A stretch of DNA of 64,000 bases from Dicyema japonicum (taxonomy: Eukaryota; Dicyemida; Rhombozoa; Dicyemidae): NCBI GenBank assembly GCA_011109175.1, contig RDEW01000011.1:754374-818373 (forward strand). The letters run 5' to 3'. Each line of letters begins with the position of its first letter. Position 1 is the first letter of the stretch. The notes beneath the pieces were generated by a model. That model made no database searches. It was not told where the DNA came from and was given only the letters and a program-made list of their open reading frames with translations. Positions 11,151 to 22,865 of this stretch are shown here, one piece after another. The position numbers and the translations under genes are program-made.

Positions 11151-12185
11151 GGGCAACCAGAAAATTGCAATTTTTAAAATATAAATTGCAAATAATTTTT
11201 TAATTGTAAAAAATTGCATTATTTATGATTAAACTCCCAAACTCATCTCCTTCAAATTTAGAGACAATTTTAACAATTCTGAAGATTCTGGAGTAATATT
11301 TGCTGTTTTAGCCAGCTTCCCCATCTTGTGAGAACAATGGATTTTCCTATTTGTGAGAACATTTCACAGCGTATTTTGTTCTTCGCCGTGGCAGCCTTAA
11401 AGAAGAAATCAGGGTATCAACATATTTGAAGTAGGATTTTATTCCTTTGTGTAATAGATGTGAAACAAAAGTGACGTGGAAAAGATTTTGATATTAAATT
11501 AAATTTATTCCATAGACCAAGGTAACCAGACGAACTAACTCCTTGATCTGACTCGTTCCAGCATTCCAGAACTTGTCTCCAGGTAACGACATTGTCCCCG
11601 GGGAAAAATAGTGGATCCTTTTGATGCCGGCCAGGCATTGGGCGACTCCTCAGTAAGGTGGATCCAATGAGGCCATCGGAAGGAAAGAAAATAATTTATG
11701 ACAAACTATCCACATAGCACCACATGGCGCCACGGTGGCATATTCATTGATGTCCCAGCTAGAATTAGATTTATTCCTACCACTTGTCATACATCTTGCA
11801 GCACGTGTGACGAATAAGAGGAACTTTTCACGTTCAATTGAAAAATGTTGAAGTTGTAGGCAGAGAATGTAGGTAGTTACATGATACGAGAAATAATTAT
11901 AGCAGGTTTTTAAACTTTTTTATTCTTAATTAATTTTAAATTATTTATTTTCAGAAAGAAAAGGGATCAACGAGAAGGGTTATGGCTAAGACAAAAGATT
12001 GGAATGGCCATACTCCGAGGGAACTCGTTCGCAATCCACGCAGCCGGCTTTCTCAACTGACATTTGTTTGATTGTTAAAAAATTATTTTGTTAAAAAAAC
12101 AATTTTAAAATGAAAAAATATAACTACAATTAAAAAAATTTATTTGCAATTTGTATTTTATAAATTGCAATTTTTCTGGTTGCCC
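11151..12185. mobile_element. TIR element carrying a captured retroelement 3' end, copy 1
   Basis: Long inverted ends are visible: GGGCAACCAGAAAATTGCAA at 11151 and its inverse ending at 12185. They are extended by further inverted AAATTGCAAATAA-type sequence and flanked by TA-rich bases. The interior contains a dispersed repeat (about 11400-11760, also at 42735-42995). It also holds the + strand C-terminus of the RPDG-type retroelement, LWLRQKIGMAILRGNSFAIH ending at about 12060. The same retroelement C-terminus occurs inverted just outside the element (12291-12479). Confidence 0.65.
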
Positions 12186-12290
12186 TATTATTATTCACTA
12201 CTTTAATATTTATCTTTTTTTAATTAAAGACATTTTTTCCACTTTTCTCTCTTGTCTTTCCTTAATAAAAGTATTTAAAATTAAAGACAA

Positions 12291-12479
12291 TTATTTATCA
12301 TAGAAACAATTGTTAGTTGAGGAAGCCGCGATCGAGTTCCCTCGGAGTATGGCCATTCCAATCTTTTGTCTTAGCCATAACCATTCTTGTCGATCTAATG
12401 TCTTTCTGGCAAGCATTCCTCCGAGTTTGCGCAAGAACTCAGCCGTCATTCGACCAACGGCTCCCGATGACTTGACCAT
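12291..12479 (-). pseudogene. Retroelement C-terminal fragment (RPDG family), copy 1
   Basis: The minus-strand frame encodes AVGRMTAEFLRKLGGMLA, then WLWLRQKIGMAILRGNS, followed by a short tail and a stop. This is the extreme C-terminus of the same polyprotein as at 16081-16593. It is 5'-truncated and is duplicated at 26485-26673. Confidence 0.7.
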
Positions 12480-12613
12480 CTAACTTTATTAAATTATATT
12501 TAATTGCAATTTATTGCAATTAGTTGCCCTAGTAATAAATATTATATATTGATTTGAAGTGAATAATTCTTAAATATAAGGTGTTTCTCGTGTGTTGTTG
12601 CTATACGGCTGAA

Positions 12614-13049
12614 GACCGTTTTATACAAGTTGGGAGAATAGTTTATATTCAACGTGGCAAAATGAAAGACAGTCAATATTGTCGACCAGAACACAGCAAC
12701 AATTGTTCGTCATTATAGTACTTCGTGGATGGCCCTGACCAGTCTGTCTCCAGGCAAACAGTCAAGTGCAAGTGGGTTTCCCCATCCCCACTGAAAGAAA
12801 GCAATCAAAAAGGCTTGGGGTGATGTCAACGAGCAATGGTAGAACTCCTCCTTCTATAAATCCTCCAGTCGTTCAAGATTGTAATTATTGTCAGTGAATA
12901 CTTAGAAAATGAACATGAACGACTATGACAGATACATACATGAGGGCCAAGCAGAGCATGAACAAGCTTATAAAGAGGAAGGTCATTATCTCAAGTCACT
13001 CAAAAGTGGTGTGAAGACCACTCCATATAAGGAGAAGATTGCTGCCTGA
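12614..13049 (+). pseudogene. RPL14: Ribosomal protein eL14-like relic, copy 1
   Basis: Blocks resembling cytosolic 60S protein eL14 appear in order but not in one frame: RFIQVGRIVYIQRGKMK, VDGPDQSVSRQTVKCKW, and after a likely 25-nt intron MNDYDRYIHEGQAEH, which copy 2 shows as DYDRYKYMRAKQSMNKLIKR. The middle block is shortened by ~27 bp relative to copy 2. There are frameshifts near 12670 and 12700 and no plausible start codon. A decayed gene copy is most likely. The identity rests on block order only. Confidence 0.55.
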
Positions 13050-13950
13050 TTGCTGTTTAAACGTGTTAGATCTTCTATTTTGCTGTGAGTTGATGGAATT
13101 AATTCCCCTATTGTTCGGGTAACTCCATCAACGTTTATTCGTTTCTCTAAGACCATTGCCTGCGTCTTTCCATTAAGGGACTGTCTGAACTATGTCTACT
13201 TTAAATTTCCATACTCCATGCTCTGCCTCCACCCCCGTGAGAATTATTTACCTCTAAAGAACCGCCTATTTTCGATTCCAAATACAGTCGACCCTCGCAA
13301 ATTCGCCATTTATGGTTCCTTAGAATTTTGTGGCAATTTGAAAAAAAATAAAATCAATAATTTTGAAGAACAATGAACAAAGAATTTAAAAATTCCTTAA
13401 ATAACAAAAAACGTAATTAAGTTTTATTAAAATTTAATTGTTAAATGTTTTTGCTTTGTACTTTCTCAGATAATACTGCTTTGTACTTTCTTATAGAAGA
13501 AATTAGAGAAACTTAATGTTCATTCTCAACATTGGCTGAGTTCCTTCTCTATTGCAGTTAATCTAACTACAATATTTTTTTTGTTTTTTTCCGATTCTTG
13601 TTCACTATTTTCTGAACCTTCTAAAGAATTTTCATTAAATCCAAAAAATGCGGTCTTGGTAGATATTAGGCATCATTCAGAAAACCACCTAGGAAATTGA
13701 TTTTTTTGGAAAATACCTTTAGACTCTACTACCTCCATCCAGTCTACCAACTTCTCTTCAAGCTTTGGAAACTGAGTCTGTGGTAGGTTACTATACCTTC
13801 TTTCTGGGCAGAAACATCCTGGATCATATGGGTCCTTGTTAGGTCTTGGAATAGGAATGATTCTCGATTGTCACAAGACACGAACAAATCAGTAGTTTAG
13901 GAAAGTAGTGGAAATTCTGTGAAAGCCTTTAACTTCTCTAAATCGAGGTT
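13050..13950. other. Unassigned AT-rich stretch with a MITE-like start, copy 1
   Basis: A MITE-family start, CAGTCGACCCTCGCAAATTC, lies at about 13288 and is related to the element at 6220. The rest shows no coding signal. At about 13475 this copy preserves the empty target site of the 63-bp element found in copy 2. Confidence 0.4.
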
Positions 13951-13952
13951 CT

Positions 13953-14707
13953 TCATCTACAAATTCCAATCGGCCCTCTTGTTGATGTGTTCTTGACATT
14001 CATTGGATCACCCACTTCCATCATAGTTTTTTTTGGTGGGCTGTCGGATTGAAGATAATCTAGTTTTCTTTTTTGTGACCCCAAATAGGTTTTTTCATCT
14101 TCATGTGACCGACTTCCGATTTGTAATTTATTGTCTGCTTGTCCTTCAAGAATTTGGTTGATGATGTTTATTAACTCCAAATGTGTGGGTTACGCTTTTG
14201 TCTGGTCTTGGAGATATATTTTAGAATAATCTAGAATTCTGGTTTTCTTTCTGTGATTTTGACTGAAGACAAATTCGTTTAAGTTTTTTGTGACAAAATC
14301 AGTTCGAAAATCTTGTGATTTAAAATGGAAAGCCCATGACTGAGATACGTCTCAAAAAGATGTTCTTCTCAGCACGTCTTTGATGTCATCAGTGAGAAAC
14401 GGCTTAGCAAGTACAAAATTTGCCGCGAAGTCTTCAACGTGGGATTCTGTTTCTCGTATATGCAGGTTATTTATGACAATTGATGCTGATAGAAGCTCCA
14501 AGTGGGTGTCATTCAGCACGTGAAGTGTCTGTCGTGTAGGCAATGGAATGGTGTCCCTGCCAGTGTTAGAAAACCTCCACCGTTTGAACCACATTTTAAG
14601 TTTACACGCATACAGGAAAATCTTTTAAATATTGTCGTAGAATTCGATGGAATGGGAGTATCTTGAAGTTTAACAATGTCTACACGTAAAAAACAGCTCG
14701 AATTCAC
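13953..14707 (-). other. Open frames of unknown function at the right edge of duplication copy 1
   Basis: Three minus-strand frames of 64-80 codons (14707-14513, 14594-14352, 14180-13953) overlap in a way that could represent exons of a gene with short introns. One has a low-complexity region with YLQSDSPPKKTMMEVGD. I recognise no domain. Copy 2 keeps the flanking frames but lacks ~95 bp in the middle. Function is unknown and a decayed gene is possible. Confidence 0.3.
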
Positions 14708-14739
14708 CTCTTTACGGAAGGGGTGGCGTGCAAAAATTT

Positions 14740-15830
14740 TAAAATGTACCTTTATCTAATGACACGATTACGAATCGAATACGAGACATGTCTTTTAATG
14801 TTTTGGAACAACTTGTTGTGAAAATAAACGGCAGCCCATACAGAATTAGTATACGATTGGATGAATCTTCGATATAACATCTATAAATCAGTTGGTTGCA
14901 TTTGTTCGTTTTGTCGACATGGAATCTATTCATGACGAGTTTTTATTGTTTGGAATTAACTGCAAGAACAACAGCTAATGATATTTTTGATTTGTTTCTG
15001 GCTTCTTACGTGACAATTGTATTCACTGGGATAAAGTTGGATCTATTTGTACAGATGGGTCACCAGCTATGGTAGGACATCGTTCTGGTTTTGTCACATT
15101 GATGAAAGAAGTACCACCTCATGTAATTATGAAACACTGCGTCATTCATAAATATGCACTCGCTACAAAAACTCTGCCATTTGAGCTAAAAAATGTACTT
15201 GATTCAACAGTCAAATAATGCTTCCAATATTGAAGCTATGGAAAAAATGTCTGCGTTTAAAGAAAAATTGTCACTATGGAGGAGAAAAATACGAAATAAC
15301 AACGCTTCAATATTTCCGATGGTAGAAAATAAGATTGGTGATAATGAACCTGAAAAATGGATTTTCTTCTTTGAGTATTGATAATCTCGAAAATCTTGAA
15401 AATAAAATTGAAGATTATTTCCGAGTTACTGAACCAATTGCACTTGGGTAATACACCCTTTTATTCCGGAAACCAATAAATTAATTTACGACGGCCAAGA
15501 AATTGAAGAAATTGATTTTCAAGAACAGTCGATTGAATTGCGAAATTCGCAGTTTTGCAAGTTGACATTTGATTCGCTTTCGATTATGGAATTCTGGATT
15601 TCTGTTATTAATGAATATCCAATTTTAAGTAAAAATGCACTGGAAGTGATAATTCCCTTTCCAACCACTTATTTATGTGAAATTCCAATGTCTTGTTATT
15701 CTGAAAAGTAAAGTTCGGAAAGCTAGAAGACGATATGAGAATGGCACTTACCAATATTGTACCAAAAATTTAACAGCTAGTTTCTAAAAAGCAGGATCAA
15801 AAATCACACTAACTCTAAATATAACACCCC
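14740..15830 (+). pseudogene. hAT (ZBED5-like) transposase core fragment in the spacer between duplication copies
   Basis: Frame-broken sequence reads in order PLSNDTITNRIRDMS, SPYRISIRLDESS, TANDIFDLF, SICTDGSPAMVGHRSGFVTL and HCVIHKYALATKTLP. This is the RNase-H-like core of ZBED5/SCAND3-type hAT transposases, including the D in CTDGSPAM. Multiple frameshifts and stops make it dead. It starts where the segmental homology ends and has no counterpart after copy 2. Confidence 0.8.
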
Positions 15831-15839
15831 GCTTTATTT

Positions 15840-17231
15840 AACAAACAATAAAAAAGTTAATATATTTAATCAACAACCTTCCTCGCCTGCCTGTTCGCCA
15901 GCCTCCTCAGGCAGGTTCGATTCTGGTTGCTGAAACAACTCCGAGAGCGCCTTGTCTAATTGAACCCTCTGTCCATATGGCATCTCAGGGCTCTGCCTCC
16001 TATACTCCAGTGTCAGGCTCTCTAGGGTCCGCTTTAACAAAGTGGACTGTAGATAGGTCCGCTTTAACAAAGTGGACAAGTCAAGTAGCTGCCGCCCTCA
16101 CTGCGTGGCTGTTCCCTCTCAAAATTGCGAGCGAAATTCGCTCAAATAGCCAGCGGCGTTCACGGAGATCTCCAGTGCATGAGGTGATCCGGTTTCCAAG
16201 ACGTCCGAAAAACTCGAGTGTAGAGGGGGAGTAGGATCCGGAAGTCTCCATAGCAAGGGGAACAAATTTGACATCATCGGGAAGGTCGACGTATTTAACG
16301 AGTTTGGCCTTCTCCGCCTTTACGGATGCTGAACAGGCTTTTGTAGCACTCTCGTGAAGATTTTTCTGGGCGAACGTGTCTGTACATGTCACATCCCAAA
16401 CCAGTGGTTTCCCGGCCTCAAATGGAAATATGGTCATCCCGTCCGGTCGTTTCCCGTCACTTCTGCATAACCCGACCGGTTCAAGAATGGCCAAATATCC
16501 AGCAGCATCCATAGCTTTTCTGACAATTTCATTCAGAGTTTTGTGCCTTGGGGATCTGCCAGCGCTTCCTGCAGGCGAGAGGGTGCAGGCCATAGCAGTC
16601 TATCAGGATGCCACATCGGCACGGGTGAGGTACACATACTTTTAGTCCCAGCTGCAGAGAGATACCAGTTCTAACGCATTCATCATCCAGAAAAGTGCCC
16701 AAAGCTCCATTGGGGATGGCGTTTAGCCAAGCTCCGCTCTCAGGGGAAGCCCCCGAAAGCAAACAAGCGCGTCGGTGCTGATTGGCAGATTCCAGTAGGA
16801 GTCCAAATGATTTCCAGCATAATAAGTTGTCCAGGTTTCGCTGGCGATCTTGGGAAGGAGGCAGGGGATTGTTGGTGGCATTCCAGGCTTCTCGTGCGTG
16901 GATTATCTCTTGGTCAGTTGAGAATTCGGGTGGGGAGTGTAGAATCCTTTTGACCAAAGGTTCGCAGGCCGTGAGTGATGATAAATGAGCGGGAAGTGAG
17001 ACGTCCAAAGTTCGACGGATTCCAAGACTCCCGAATCTAACTGGGAGTGTAGCCTGCATCCATGTATCATCGTCGAATCGGACATTAAATATTTGCTCCG
17101 TCGAGCCGAGGAGAGACAAATCAAAATTCTCGAGCAGCTCCAGTTGAGAATAATATGGAGCTGTCCTTAGTAGATAGGAGATTCTCTGGATGTTGAGACT
17201 TCTTTTCAATAGGAATAGTGCTGCTTGCAAG
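15840..17231 (-). pseudogene. Retroelement 3' half: RT thumb and RPDG...VWDVTC nuclease-like domain
   Basis: Two overlapping frames (17230-16529 and 16593-16081) form the C-terminal half of a reverse-transcriptase polyprotein. In order: ISYLLRTAPYYSQ; RFDDDTWMQATLPVRFGSLG; PESGAWLNAIPNGALG and LDDECVRTGISLQLGL; a Cys/His cluster (CVPHPCRCGI); KRPDGMTIFPFEAGKPLVWD continuing into VTC; and WLFERISLAILRGNS. A one-base shift near 16562 joins the frames. The 3' side ends with an AATAAA signal (minus strand, near 15845). The 5' truncation point abuts the left edge of duplication copy 2. This is the longest member of the family in the window; I cannot name the clade. Confidence 0.8.
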
Positions 17232-17332
17232 TCGTACTATAAATTCTGAAAAAATTCTCCATTGTGTTATGAATTCTACGTTGCAACAAAATAGTTTTGA
17301 GGAACAATTTTTAGAAGAATTGAAACATATTG

Positions 17333-17833
17333 TGTGACAGTCCATAGGTGTAACGGCGCCGTTAGTGTAACGGTTTATAACAGATTGCAAAAAAATATTT
17401 TTTTTAATAATAAGCTCATTAGAAAACGACAAATATTTATAAAATTGTATATAATAATAACTATAATTTAAAAAAATATAACGTGTCTCAATGGGTTTAG
17501 TGATTCTCGACAAAGAAACACTCGAAAAAATAAAGAATTCAAAACTCAAGCTAATTTGGGCTGAAGATTCTGAATCTAGAGTGAAAAGATTTAGGCTTAA
17601 TCAAATAGAGTTATTTTTGTATGGAGAACCATAAAATAAATAGATAATTGGTTTATTGATTTTAAATTTAAAAATATACATGTTGGTTTTTACGTGAGAA
17701 GAAATTTTTAGATGTGATTATTTTTGGAAAAAACTATTTTTAAAACTCAACCACTAGAATTTAAATATTAATAAATTTGGTAAAATTTATCAGCGTTACA
17801 CCAACGGCGCTGTTACACCTACGGACTGTTACA
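17333..17833. mobile_element. TIR DNA transposon (non-autonomous), copy 2
   Basis: Same element as 2796-4121 but uninterrupted, with TIRs at 17333-17372 and 17794-17833. It is ~500 bp, AT-rich and non-coding, and shows the pre-insertion state of the retroelement site found in copy 1. Confidence 0.8.
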
Positions 17834-17851
17834 TATTGGAAATAAAAATTA

Positions 17852-19539
17852 CAGTAAAACCTTTCGAATCCGCCAAATTTGGGACCTGGGAAATTACGGC
17901 GGATTTGAGAGCAAATTTGAATTTTTTATAAATTAATAAAATGCATTTTTAATTTTAAAAACTAATTAAAAATGAAAACATTAATTTTCTTTAAAATAAT
18001 CAGTTATTCTGTCAACGTTGGACAGCATTCGTTACATCATAGTCTAAAACGACTTGTTCATTCTTTTGTTCTCCATCATTAATGCATTCTTTGTCTTCAT
18101 CATTTTCATCCAAATTTTCCAGGATTTCTTCATTCTCTGTATACTCATAGAGAAGAAACTCATCTTCTGAAATTGTTCATTTATTTGCAGTCTTGACACG
18201 AATTCTTGATAAGTTTCAGGCGAAAACTCGTCATTAATTTCTTCAATAAAATCTTGGGTCCATTTAGCATGTCGAAAACAGTTTATTTTTGTTGTACTAT
18301 TTAGCTTTTTCCATGTTTCATAGGTAAAAATTATAGCATCCTTTAGGCTTATTCTTTACATGCCTCGGTTTATGATTTTCCGAGTTAAAATTTTTCAATA
18401 ATTTCAAGTCGTAATTGTTGAATAATTTCAAGAAATTTGAATTTATTGAATAACGTCTTGAATGTCTTAATGACTCCTTGGTCCATCGGCTGTAAAAAAA
18501 CATGAAGCGTTTGCGAGTAAAAACATTATTTCAACTTGCTGCAAATCTGTACAAATTTGTGAGACGGACATTGGTCAAGTACGAGTAGATTTTGCGCTTT
18601 TCTTTAGCCAACCTGATTTTTTTTATTTAACCCAAGACCACGGTAAAACAAAACTAATTATCACGTGATCCCGATGCATTCTAACAAAGACCTCATCTTT
18701 GCCCGTCGTTCTTCCTTCGTGCCCGCGCATGAACGTAGAGGACGGCTGTCTGAATTTTCAGGGCCAATTTCCCGTGATCTGGAGTCAAGTCTCATAAGGT
18801 ATTTATTCAAAAATGTATTGAATAACTTGGAATCCATCCATGTTGTTTAGAATTATTATAGGTCACATAACTTTGGTAGTTAAAATTTTTAAAACATCTG
18901 GGGTTTTTGAATTTTCCAATTATGAGTGGTGTTAGTTTATCAGTACCAGTCATATTTGAACAAAGCATTACAGTCCGACCACGGTTTGGAACGGACCTCG
19001 GGGCTGGAACACCTCAGTTTTTGGAACACTTTGTAGGATCTCAGCCAAAAAATACTGAAAACTTCGATTTGGAAATGAATTTATTACTATTTTTTATTTC
19101 TAGTCATTAAAAAAATTAATTATTATTAAATAAAAAACTCCACAATAAATCATTATGAGTTTTGGTCACGAGAAAAAAATTGAAATTGCTCGACTACTGA
19201 AAAATCATTCACACAGAGTACTTGCTCGGAAATATGAAACGAGCATTGGCACAATAGCTGGAATAAAAAAACGATTATGCCTACATAACCCGTAGGAACA
19301 TTATTTCAAATGTTCGAATTTAAACAAAAACTGACTATATTTTAAAAACTTTGGATAGTAAAGTTCTTGACACTTTTCAACAATTACGACTCCAAAATAT
19401 TCCAGTTTCTGGCCCTTTTATTAAACTGGTGTAGAAGTTTTTTTGAATTAAAAAAATAAAAATAATAAGAAAATGAAAAAAAAATATTTTTAAAAATGCG
19501 GCGGATTTGAAAAATTGGCGGATTCGAGAGGTTTTACTG
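17852..19539. mobile_element. Pogo/Tigger-like composite element, copy 2 (longer version)
   Basis: TIRs are CAGTAAAACCTTTCGAATCC at 17852 and its inverse ending at 19539, flanked by TA. Near the left end the minus strand encodes a transposase C-terminal block, FLQPMDQGVIKTFKT (about 18500-18455), with an acidic tail to about 18030. Near the right end the plus strand encodes the N-terminal pogo helix-turn-helix, KKIEIARLLKNHSHRVLARK (from about 19170), then KVLDTFQQLRLQNIPVSGPF. N- and C-terminal parts are thus on opposite strands, so the element is rearranged. Confidence 0.75.
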
Positions 19540-19669
19540 TACTTATTTATTTTTAAAGATAAATATTTTTCAAACATCTAAAAATTTAAAATAACTTTAA
19601 AAAAATTAAAAAAAATCAAGAAAAGATTATCATATTTTTAAAAAATACAAAGTACTCAGTGTGGACACT

Positions 19670-20452
19670 CTGAAAGACTCATGCATAAACGAAACATGTA
19701 AGAGGAAATTGCGAAATATTGATTATATAGAAGCACTGTTCGACATTATCAAAAAAGCTCACATATGGTGGACGTGATAGAATGGTTGCGTGTTTCAAGG
19801 ATCTCCTTTATCCCCTGCACTGTTTAACATCTTTCTGGCCGATCTCCCCCACTCTTGAATCTGATAATGATGTTCTACTTTCCTATGCGGATGATATTGT
19901 GTTGACTTCGCAAGATCAGGACATCCAGAAGCCCACAGAAAGAATACAAATTAACCTTGACAGGCTTGATGCTCGTGGTGAATGCAGCGAAGTCGTCTAC
20001 GTTACTTTTTACTTCTGACAGAAGATTGGGAAGGAAGACAGTCACCTTGAACTTAAACAAGGTCGGGATCCCTTTCAACAGATGTCAAAGAATCTTGGTG
20101 TGACAATTGATATGCATCTCTGTCAGACACCACACGTAGAAAACATTCTATTGAAATGCGAGAAGAAACTGAACGAATTGAATAGCTATCGGGGATATGG
20201 AAGAGTGGTACTCACCCTGTCCTGATGAACGTGTACAAAAAGTACATCGAGTTTCTCATGCATGGGGACCTTCCATATCTTGGACAATATGAGGGAAATT
20301 AAGGAAATGCAAAAGAGGGCTTACGGAGTAACGGAACGTTGGATTTGTAAAGATCACCGAACCAGACCTACGCCTCTGGAGGCCCTTATAAGACTAGACT
20401 CCACATCACGGAATGTGTCACTGAAAATTCAGTCAACCGTAGGTTGAACTAG
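19670..20452 (+). pseudogene. Jockey/CR1-like LINE reverse-transcriptase fragment, copy 2
   Basis: Counterpart of 5377-6190. LLSYADDIVLTSQDQD and MQKRAYGVTERWICKDH are retained, with a different set of small deletions, for example the loss of a dozen bases near 19765 and a few bases near 20265. Confidence 0.75.
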
Positions 20453-20858
20453 ATACATAAAAGATTATAATTTATTAAAAACAAATACGTTCGACTTCGC
20501 AAATTGACCATTTGGTTCCTTATAATTTTGTGCCAATTTGAAAAAATAAAATCAATAATTTCGAAAAAATGTGAACAAAGAATTTTTTAAAATGCCTTAA
20601 ATGAACAAAAAAACGTATTTAAGTTTTATTAAAATATAATTCCTAAATGTTTTTCTTTCATTCTTATTGAAAAATTTAAAGAAATTCATTCTCAACATTA
20701 GTTAAGAGCTTCCTCTGTTGCATTTTTTATGAGAGGAATTGGTAAACATGTGTTAATTAATTTTTTATTTTTCCAATTTTTATTAAAATTAAATTAAAAA
20801 TTGGCCAATTAATAAGGAGAATGGGATTTTTTCTTAGAATATTTTTCAAAAATTGGCG

Positions 20859-21340
20859 ATTACCTTCCAAAATGTCTCCTTTGCCACGAAAAATTCAACC
20901 AGAATAAAAAGTCAAATTTGGAGGGACACTTTAATTCAAAGCATGGTGATTTTTCAAGAATTCAAAAACTAGCTATGGGAAAACTCAAAAAAATAAAATG
21001 GAAAGCTCAACATTATTGGAAGCAGTCTGCCAAGACAACTAATATTGGTTGCTTCATCGTCAGTAATGATTGCAAAAATAGGAAAACCATTCGCAGATGG
21101 TGAATACATCAAATCCTGTTTTTTTTAATTTCACAACAACTATTACAAAATTTTACGAATAAGACAGAGATTTTAAATCAAATTAAAAACACACCTTATG
21201 AATTTGATCAAATCAAAATAAAGGAGTCTAATTACTTATGCTAATTTGAAATCATTATATTAAAAAGTGGCTCTTCAATTTTTTTAATTGCCAAAAAACC
21301 AAAAATTGACACTTTGGCTTAAAAAGTTGCCGACCCCCTG
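20859..21340 (+). mobile_element. hAT relic with BED finger, copy 2 (left end deleted)
   Basis: Same element as 6620-7343. The BED finger frame (CLLCHEKFNQ...H-x5-H, to 21103) and the right terminus are retained, but a deletion of ~270 bp removed the left terminus. Confidence 0.7.
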
Positions 21341-21547
21341 TACTATGCGAACATTAGTCATAAACCATATTCAAAAGACCTGGATCTTAGTTCAGGTGGA
21401 ATAGATCCTAATCCCGCTGTTCAGGTGATATCTCCGTTTTTGAACTGAAGAACCTGAGTCTTTCTGCGACGGTGATAATAACGAAAATTTTCAATCTCTC
21501 AATAAACGAGGACAAGATTCCGTTAATATGAGAGAAATCACTGATAC

Positions 21548-21744
21548 ACCCTATCCTGAAGAAAGACAAACCACCAAACTGCCCGTCCTCTTACCGCCTG
21601 GTATCCATCATCTGTGCGTTGTCACGGTTGTTGGAAAATCTGATCCTTTTTAAAATCCGTCCGTTCGTTGCTCTACCATCTTTTCTACACGGATTCCGCT
21701 AAGGACACTCAACAACGACTTATTTAACAAAACTGGTCCAATTC
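21548..21744 (+). pseudogene. LINE RT fragment, copy 2
   Basis: Counterpart of 7550-7745, with SSYRPVSIIC-type RT motif residues in broken frames (here CPSSYRLVSIIC). It ends abruptly where the MULE-like block begins. Confidence 0.5.
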
Positions 21745-22865
21745 AAAAACTGGCAGACAGGACATTTAGCCACAATTCAATTAAGCATAAATGATAAAGA
21801 AATACACTATGTATTTTAATAACGGTAAAAAATGGAATTTACACAAACCACTTGTAGAAAGAGAAAATTTTTGCATGATGGCTATGCGTACATTATGGAT
21901 AGACAATGTCATATATCGGAGACGTGAGCTGAAAGCAAAATGCAAAGGCAGATTAAGAACTGTTAACAAGAACTTAGTGGACCTATGACACCACACGAAT
22001 ATCCACCAAATGCAGGACGTTTACATGCGCTGAAAACCGTCAATACGATAAAGAAGAGAGCGAGAGATTCTGAAGAAACACCATCCACAGTTATCCAAAA
22101 ATGTTTAAGCACATACCCCATTGATGCTGCTTGTGCGCTACCCAAAAAAGAAACTGCTACTTCACTTTGGGCAGTGTTTATGCCAAAAAATACAAAATCT
22201 AGGACTGCAGGCATGGTATAATGACCCAGCAAATGCAAACTTAATTAAAAGTATTCAAGCACTGGCATTTGTTCATGTACCTCAAGTCATTGAGAGTTTC
22301 TGAGCGCTCCTTGAAACTATAGATGACGAGACTGATGACGTGTTGGGAGATTTTCTGACCTTTTTTGAGACAACATGGATCAGAGCCTTGCAACGTGGAG
22401 GGAGAAGAAGACTATTGTTTAGTTTGGAAATGTGGAATGTACACGACAGACAGGCAGAAGGCCTCCCAAGAACTACAAATTCACTTGAAGGATGGCACAG
22501 ATCTTTTTCACAAAGAGTGTCTATAAAACAACCGTTTGTCGCCTTGTTGCAAAAATACGCAAAGAACAGTCAGAGTGGGAGCTCACAGTAGAACAAGTTG
22601 GATTTATGAAATCAAGAAGTACCAGGATGTGAACAAAGGGATACACAGTATTATTGAAAAATATGATGAATACACTCTAGTTGAATTTTTGAGTGCGCTT
22701 TCTCACAACCTTTAAGTAAATTTTAACTTTTTACCTACAGAACAATGAGTATTTATGTAACTTTTTAACTCATTTTATTTGATGTTTTTATCTTGAATTT
22801 TAAAACAATGTGCTAATAAAAAGTATGACATATTTCTTTGTTATTTGTGCTAAATTTTCTGTAGG
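21745..22865 (+). mobile_element. FLYWCH/MULE-type transposase remnant, private to copy 2
   Basis: Successive frames encode a FLYWCH-like N-terminus (MYFNNGKKWNLHKPL, followed by a K/R-rich stretch) and then the C-terminal MULE region: AGRLHALKTVNTIKKRARDS, EMWNVHDRQAEGLPRTTNSL and EGWHRSFSQRVS. The central DDE part is missing. The block replaces ~240 bp of copy-1 sequence (about 7746-7985). Whether it is an insertion or an old part lost from copy 1 cannot be decided here. Confidence 0.7.

Larger units (their letters stand above)
2696..14729. repeat. Segmental duplication, copy 1 (direct orientation)
   Basis: This block is near-identical by eye to 17232-28893 in the same orientation. Homology starts at TCGTACTATAAATTCTG (2696 in copy 1, 17232 in copy 2) and stops after the shared GGGTGGC (about 14729 and 28893). 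The copies share a TIR element, a Tigger composite, LINE fragments, a hAT fragment, the MEPCE locus, an eL14-like relic and the 11151-12185 TIR element. Copy 1 alone carries an RT-fragment insertion (2944-3762) and a complete hAT insertion (8247-9132). Substitutions are few but one-base indels are frequent. A false duplication, with two haplotypes assembled head-to-tail, is an alternative explanation. Confidence 0.93.
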
